A stretch of DNA of 7,185 nt, taken from Pseudomonadota bacterium (GTDB lineage: Bacteria > Pseudomonadota > Gammaproteobacteria > Steroidobacterales > Steroidobacteraceae). The stretch is from assembly GCA_021780395.1 (NCBI GenBank), contig JAJXYU010000142.1, forward strand, positions 1 to 7,185, in the 5' to 3' direction. Each line of letters opens with the position of its first letter. Position 1 is the stretch's first letter. The translations under genes and the position numbers were made by a program. Shown here piece after piece: positions 4,761 through 7,185 of the stretch. The notes under the pieces were generated by a model, which saw nothing but the letters and a program-made list of their open reading frames with translations, did no database searches and was not told the origin of the DNA.

Positions 4761-6761
4761 ATGAGCGCGCTTGAGCCGCTGCCTTCGGATCTCTACCCGC
4801 ACCTGTTCGCGCCCTGGCGCGCCGGCAGGCTGCGTCTGCGGAACCGGATCGCGCATGCGGCGATGACGACGCGACGAGTCTCGGACCAGACTCCGACAAC
4901 GGCGATGGTGCAGTATTACGCGAATCGCGCCCGCGGCGGCGCGGCGATCGTCGTTACCGAACCATTGAACGCCTCGAGGCTGCAGAGCCGCGGGCACTAC
5001 GTGCGCGTCTGGAACGACGATAACACCGCCTGGCTCGAGCGCTGGGCCGAGGCGGTCGAGACGCACGACTGCCGCCTGCTCGCACAGATCCAGGACTCCG
5101 GCCGAGGGCGCCACGAGCGCGGCCGCAATCCGAACGCGATCGGGGTGTGCGCGTTGCCCGACGACCTGTCCTGGACCGTACCGCGGACGCTCTCGCGCGA
5201 GGAGTTGCGCGCGATGATCGCCGACTTCGCGCAGTCGGCCGCGCGGCTAGAACGCTGCGGATTCTCGGGTGTGGAAATCTCGGCCGGGCATGGACACCTG
5301 TTCCACCAGTTCATGGCGCGCCGCTCGAACGCACGTACCGACGAGTTCGGTGGTGACCTGAATGGCCGACTGCGGTTTCTCACCGAGACGATCGGTGCGA
5401 TCCGCTCGGCCTGTGGCGCGGGATTCATCGTCGGTCTGAAGCTGCCTGGGGACGACGGCATGCCCGATGGGATCGACCCGGCGCAGGCCGCCGAGGTCGC
5501 CGACCGGCTGACCGCCGGCGATGCGGTCGACTACGTCGCGTTCTGCCAGGGTGCGCACGCCCGCACGCTCGATTGGCACGTTCCGGACATGCATTGGCCG
5601 CGCGCGACCTGGATGCCGCTCATTCGCAACCTCCGGCGGCACGCGAACGGCGTCCCGGTGTTCGCGCTCGGGCTGATCACCGATCCCGCAGAAGCCGAGG
5701 GAATCCTCGCGCGCGGGGAGGCCGACCTGATTGCGCTCGGCCGGCCCCTCGTGACCGACCCGGCCTGGCCGCTGAAGGCCGCGCATGGGCGTGAGCGCGA
5801 GATCCGTTACTGCGTGTCATGCAACACATGCTGGGGCCAGATCGTCGAGGGACAGCCGCTCGCCTGCGACAACAATCCTCGCGTCGCGTTGCGGGACGAG
5901 GTCGACTGGCGACCGCGCCGCGCGCGCCGCCGGCTACGTGTCGCAATCGTCGGCGCCGGGGTCGCCGGTCTCGAGGCGGCGTGGATCGCGGCGGCGCGCG
6001 GCCACTCGGTGACGGTGTTTGGCGCCTCGATCGAGGTCGGCGGCAGCGTGCGCCTGCACTCGCTGCTGCCCGGCGGCGAGTCTCTGTCGAGCGTTTACGA
6101 CTACCAATATCAACAGGCGCGCCGTTTTGGTGCTCGCTTGGAACTCGGCTTGCGTGCCGGCGTCGACGACCTGCGCTCGATCGCGCCCGACCGGGTCCTG
6201 ATCGCAACCGGTGCGACGATGATCTGGCCGACGGGGATGCCCGACGCCTGGCGCGAAGGCGGCTTGCTGCTCGACGCGCGCACCGCCGTCCGCGAGCTGC
6301 ACGGCCTGCGCGAGCCGCAGGGCGGCGCCGCGGTGCTGTTCGACATGGATCATACCGAGGGCACGTACGGGCTCGCGGAGCTGCTACGCCGGCTTTTTGA
6401 TCGTGTCGTCCTGGTGACGCCTCGCGATGCGGTCGCCGCGGACGTGCCGCTGGTGAGCCGCATCGGAATAAACCGGCGGATTGCGCGCCTGGGAATCGAG
6501 ATTCTGCCGTTCGCGGAACTCGCCGATGGTTCGGAGCTCGAAGAGGGCCGGATCGCGTATCGCAACGTGCACTCCGGTCAGGAAGGCGCGATTGACGGCG
6601 TTGCGCTCGTCGCCTACTCGACGCCGCGGGCGCCGCGCGACGAATTGTCAGTGCCGCTTGCCTCGCTCGGGATCCCGGTCACGGTGATCGGCGACGCGAA
6701 GGTGCCGCGGACCCTGCTCGCAGCGACGGCCGAGGGGCACGCGGCCGGGGTCGCGCTGTAA
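4761..6761 (+). CDS. NADH:flavin oxidoreductase / trimethylamine dehydrogenase-family iron-sulfur flavoprotein
   Basis: This 666-residue protein has two halves. Residues about 10-345 are an Old-Yellow-Enzyme TIM barrel binding FMN (RNRIAHAAMTT at 27-37; Q111 and GR 114-115; GFSGVEISAGHGHLFHQF at 167-184; TDEFGG at 193-198; phosphate-binding ALGRPL at 325-330). Then comes a cysteine cluster C351-x2-C354-x2-C357-x11-C369, the 4Fe-4S ligand set of trimethylamine dehydrogenase and dienoyl-CoA reductase; the x2-x2 spacing is closer to trimethylamine dehydrogenase. Residues about 392-660 are a dinucleotide-binding domain with VAIVGAGVAGLEAA (394-407). Length matches the FadH/BaiH class (about 640-680). 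Family members demethylate N-methyl amines or betaines, or reduce enoyl and enone groups. Active-site positions differ: S174, H177 and H179 stand where Y/H, H and Y are usual. The second nucleotide site (FDMDHTEGTYGLAEL, 527-541) lacks GxGxxG. It is the last gene of the block and is probably cytosolic. The substrate is unknown. Confidence 0.9.
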   Translation: MSALEPLPSDLYPHLFAPWRAGRLRLRNRIAHAAMTTRRVSDQTPTTAMVQYYANRARGGAAIVVTEPLNASRLQSRGHYVRVWNDDNTAWLERWAEAVETHDCRLLAQIQDSGRGRHERGRNPNAIGVCALPDDLSWTVPRTLSREELRAMIADFAQSAARLERCGFSGVEISAGHGHLFHQFMARRSNARTDEFGGDLNGRLRFLTETIGAIRSACGAGFIVGLKLPGDDGMPDGIDPAQAAEVADRLTAGDAVDYVAFCQGAHARTLDWHVPDMHWPRATWMPLIRNLRRHANGVPVFALGLITDPAEAEGILARGEADLIALGRPLVTDPAWPLKAAHGREREIRYCVSCNTCWGQIVEGQPLACDNNPRVALRDEVDWRPRRARRRLRVAIVGAGVAGLEAAWIAAARGHSVTVFGASIEVGGSVRLHSLLPGGESLSSVYDYQYQQARRFGARLELGLRAGVDDLRSIAPDRVLIATGATMIWPTGMPDAWREGGLLLDARTAVRELHGLREPQGGAAVLFDMDHTEGTYGLAELLRRLFDRVVLVTPRDAVAADVPLVSRIGINRRIARLGIEILPFAELADGSELEEGRIAYRNVHSGQEGAIDGVALVAYSTPRAPRDELSVPLASLGIPVTVIGDAKVPRTLLAATAEGHAAGVAL

Positions 6762-6926
6762 GGCCCAACCTTCTTCGCGGCACGCGGCGAGATCGGCTTC
6801 GGTGGGAACGTCGCTCATCGTGGCGGTCAAGGCATCGCTCCGTCATTTTCGCATGCCAAGATACTCTTATGTCTATATCATTTCGGGTCGATACCATCCA
6901 AGGCGAGCGAGCGCGAGGCGGAGACG
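6762..6926 (+). promoter_or_regulatory. Intergenic gap with AT-rich putative promoter for the nitrilase-like gene
   Basis: These 165 bases hold no supported gene. The stretch from about 6842 to 6890 is AT-rich compared with its surroundings and includes TATATC (6874-6879), TCTTAT (6865-6870) and the palindrome GCATGC (6851-6856). No pair of -35/-10 hexamers with good spacing stands out, so a promoter is likely by composition only. GAGG at 6915-6918, eight bases before ATG 6927, is a suitable ribosome-binding site. No hairpin followed by a T-run ends the upstream operon: the GCGGCACGCGGC motif near 6777-6788 is a direct repeat, not an inverted one. Confidence 0.4.
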
Positions 6927-7185
6927 ATGAGCGAGTCACCAGCATTCCAGGCGCTGGCGCTTCAGACGGCCTGCGTGGCGGTCAACACTGCGCGGGACCT
7001 GCGCGCTGAGTTCGCGCGGGCCTGCCAACGCATCGAGCGTCAAGTACTCGCGGCGAAGGGATTCATCGGCTCAGTCCGCGCTATGGTGGCGATTCCCAAA
7101 TACGTGCTGACGGGGTTCCGGATCGGCGAGTCGGTGGCCGAGTGGAACGCGAAGGCCGCGACCGCGCCGGATGGTGCGGAGTATG
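6927..7185 (+). CDS. Carbon-nitrogen hydrolase (nitrilase superfamily), N-terminal fragment; catalytic Glu position is Lys
   Basis: The frame from ATG 6927 stays open to the window edge and gives 86 residues of a protein that continues outside. The start FQALALQTACVAVN followed by a long helix (about 22-44) and then VAIPKYVLTGFRIGES (54-69) has the layout of nitrilase-superfamily amidases: first beta strand, first helix, and the strand that normally ends in P-E-[FY]-x-L-T-G. In that family the Glu of PE is the general base of the Glu-Lys-Cys triad. Here codon 58 (AAA, 7098-7100) encodes Lys, so the residue looks lost; the surrounding motif is intact. The catalytic Lys and Cys would be beyond the window. 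These enzymes hydrolyse nitriles, amides or carbamoyl groups in the cytosol. A 165-base AT-rich gap suggests its own promoter. The family call is made from motif layout and recall, not a search; a one-base change or sequencing error could explain the Lys. Confidence 0.65.
   Translation, partial: MSESPAFQALALQTACVAVNTARDLRAEFARACQRIERQVLAAKGFIGSVRAMVAIPKYVLTGFRIGESVAEWNAKAATAPDGAEY

Noticed and set aside
3556..4764. 402-residue + strand frame overlapping the MFS gene
   Set aside because: Arg/Ala-rich, non-hydrophobic shadow of the MFS reading frame, which itself shows 12 membrane segments.
6648..6830. 60-residue - strand frame running from the gap before the nitrilase-like gene into the flavoprotein 3' end
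   Set aside because: Its first 20 or so residues look protein-like, but the rest is an Arg-rich shadow of the flavoprotein and no family is recognisable; a gene remnant cannot be excluded.

Overview
This 7.2 kb window comes from a GC-rich (roughly two-thirds G+C by eye) bacterial chromosome. The protein families and the tightly packed, overlapping genes suggest a metabolically versatile proteobacterium, perhaps Burkholderiales-like. That placement is an impression from the translated sequences, not a computed result. Every gene I can support lies on the + strand.

Layout: (1) 1-230, the last 75 residues of a short-chain dehydrogenase/reductase that starts outside the window. (2) 231-353, a short gap with an AT-rich island (about 270-325) carrying an inverted repeat, an 8-bp direct repeat and a small palindrome; it is the likely promoter/operator of the next block. 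(3) 354-6761, six genes with no real gaps between them: a class I SAM-dependent methyltransferase with a long N-terminal extension; a 101-residue helical protein whose ATG overlaps the methyltransferase stop (ATGA); a small multi-pass membrane protein; a LysR-type regulator; an MFS transporter; and a 666-residue iron-sulfur flavoprotein of the trimethylamine dehydrogenase / 2,4-dienoyl-CoA reductase family. (4) 6762-6926, a gap with a second AT-rich stretch. (5) 6927 to the window end, the N-terminal 86 residues of a probable carbon-nitrogen hydrolase (nitrilase superfamily) with Lys where the catalytic Glu is expected.

Reading the locus together (inference): the MFS carrier would import a small molecule, the FMN/4Fe-4S flavoprotein would oxidise, demethylate or reduce it, the SDR and nitrilase-like protein may act on related intermediates, and the LysR protein, encoded inside the operon, would sense a substrate or product. 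The methyltransferase, helical protein and membrane protein form a sub-block whose role I cannot assign. The substrate is unknown. The points most worth following are the methyltransferase/helical-protein pair, the altered active-site residues of the flavoprotein, the Glu-to-Lys change in the nitrilase-like protein, and the LysR gene embedded co-directionally in its presumed target operon. I saw no tRNA, rRNA, insertion sequence, CRISPR array or convincing intrinsic terminator.
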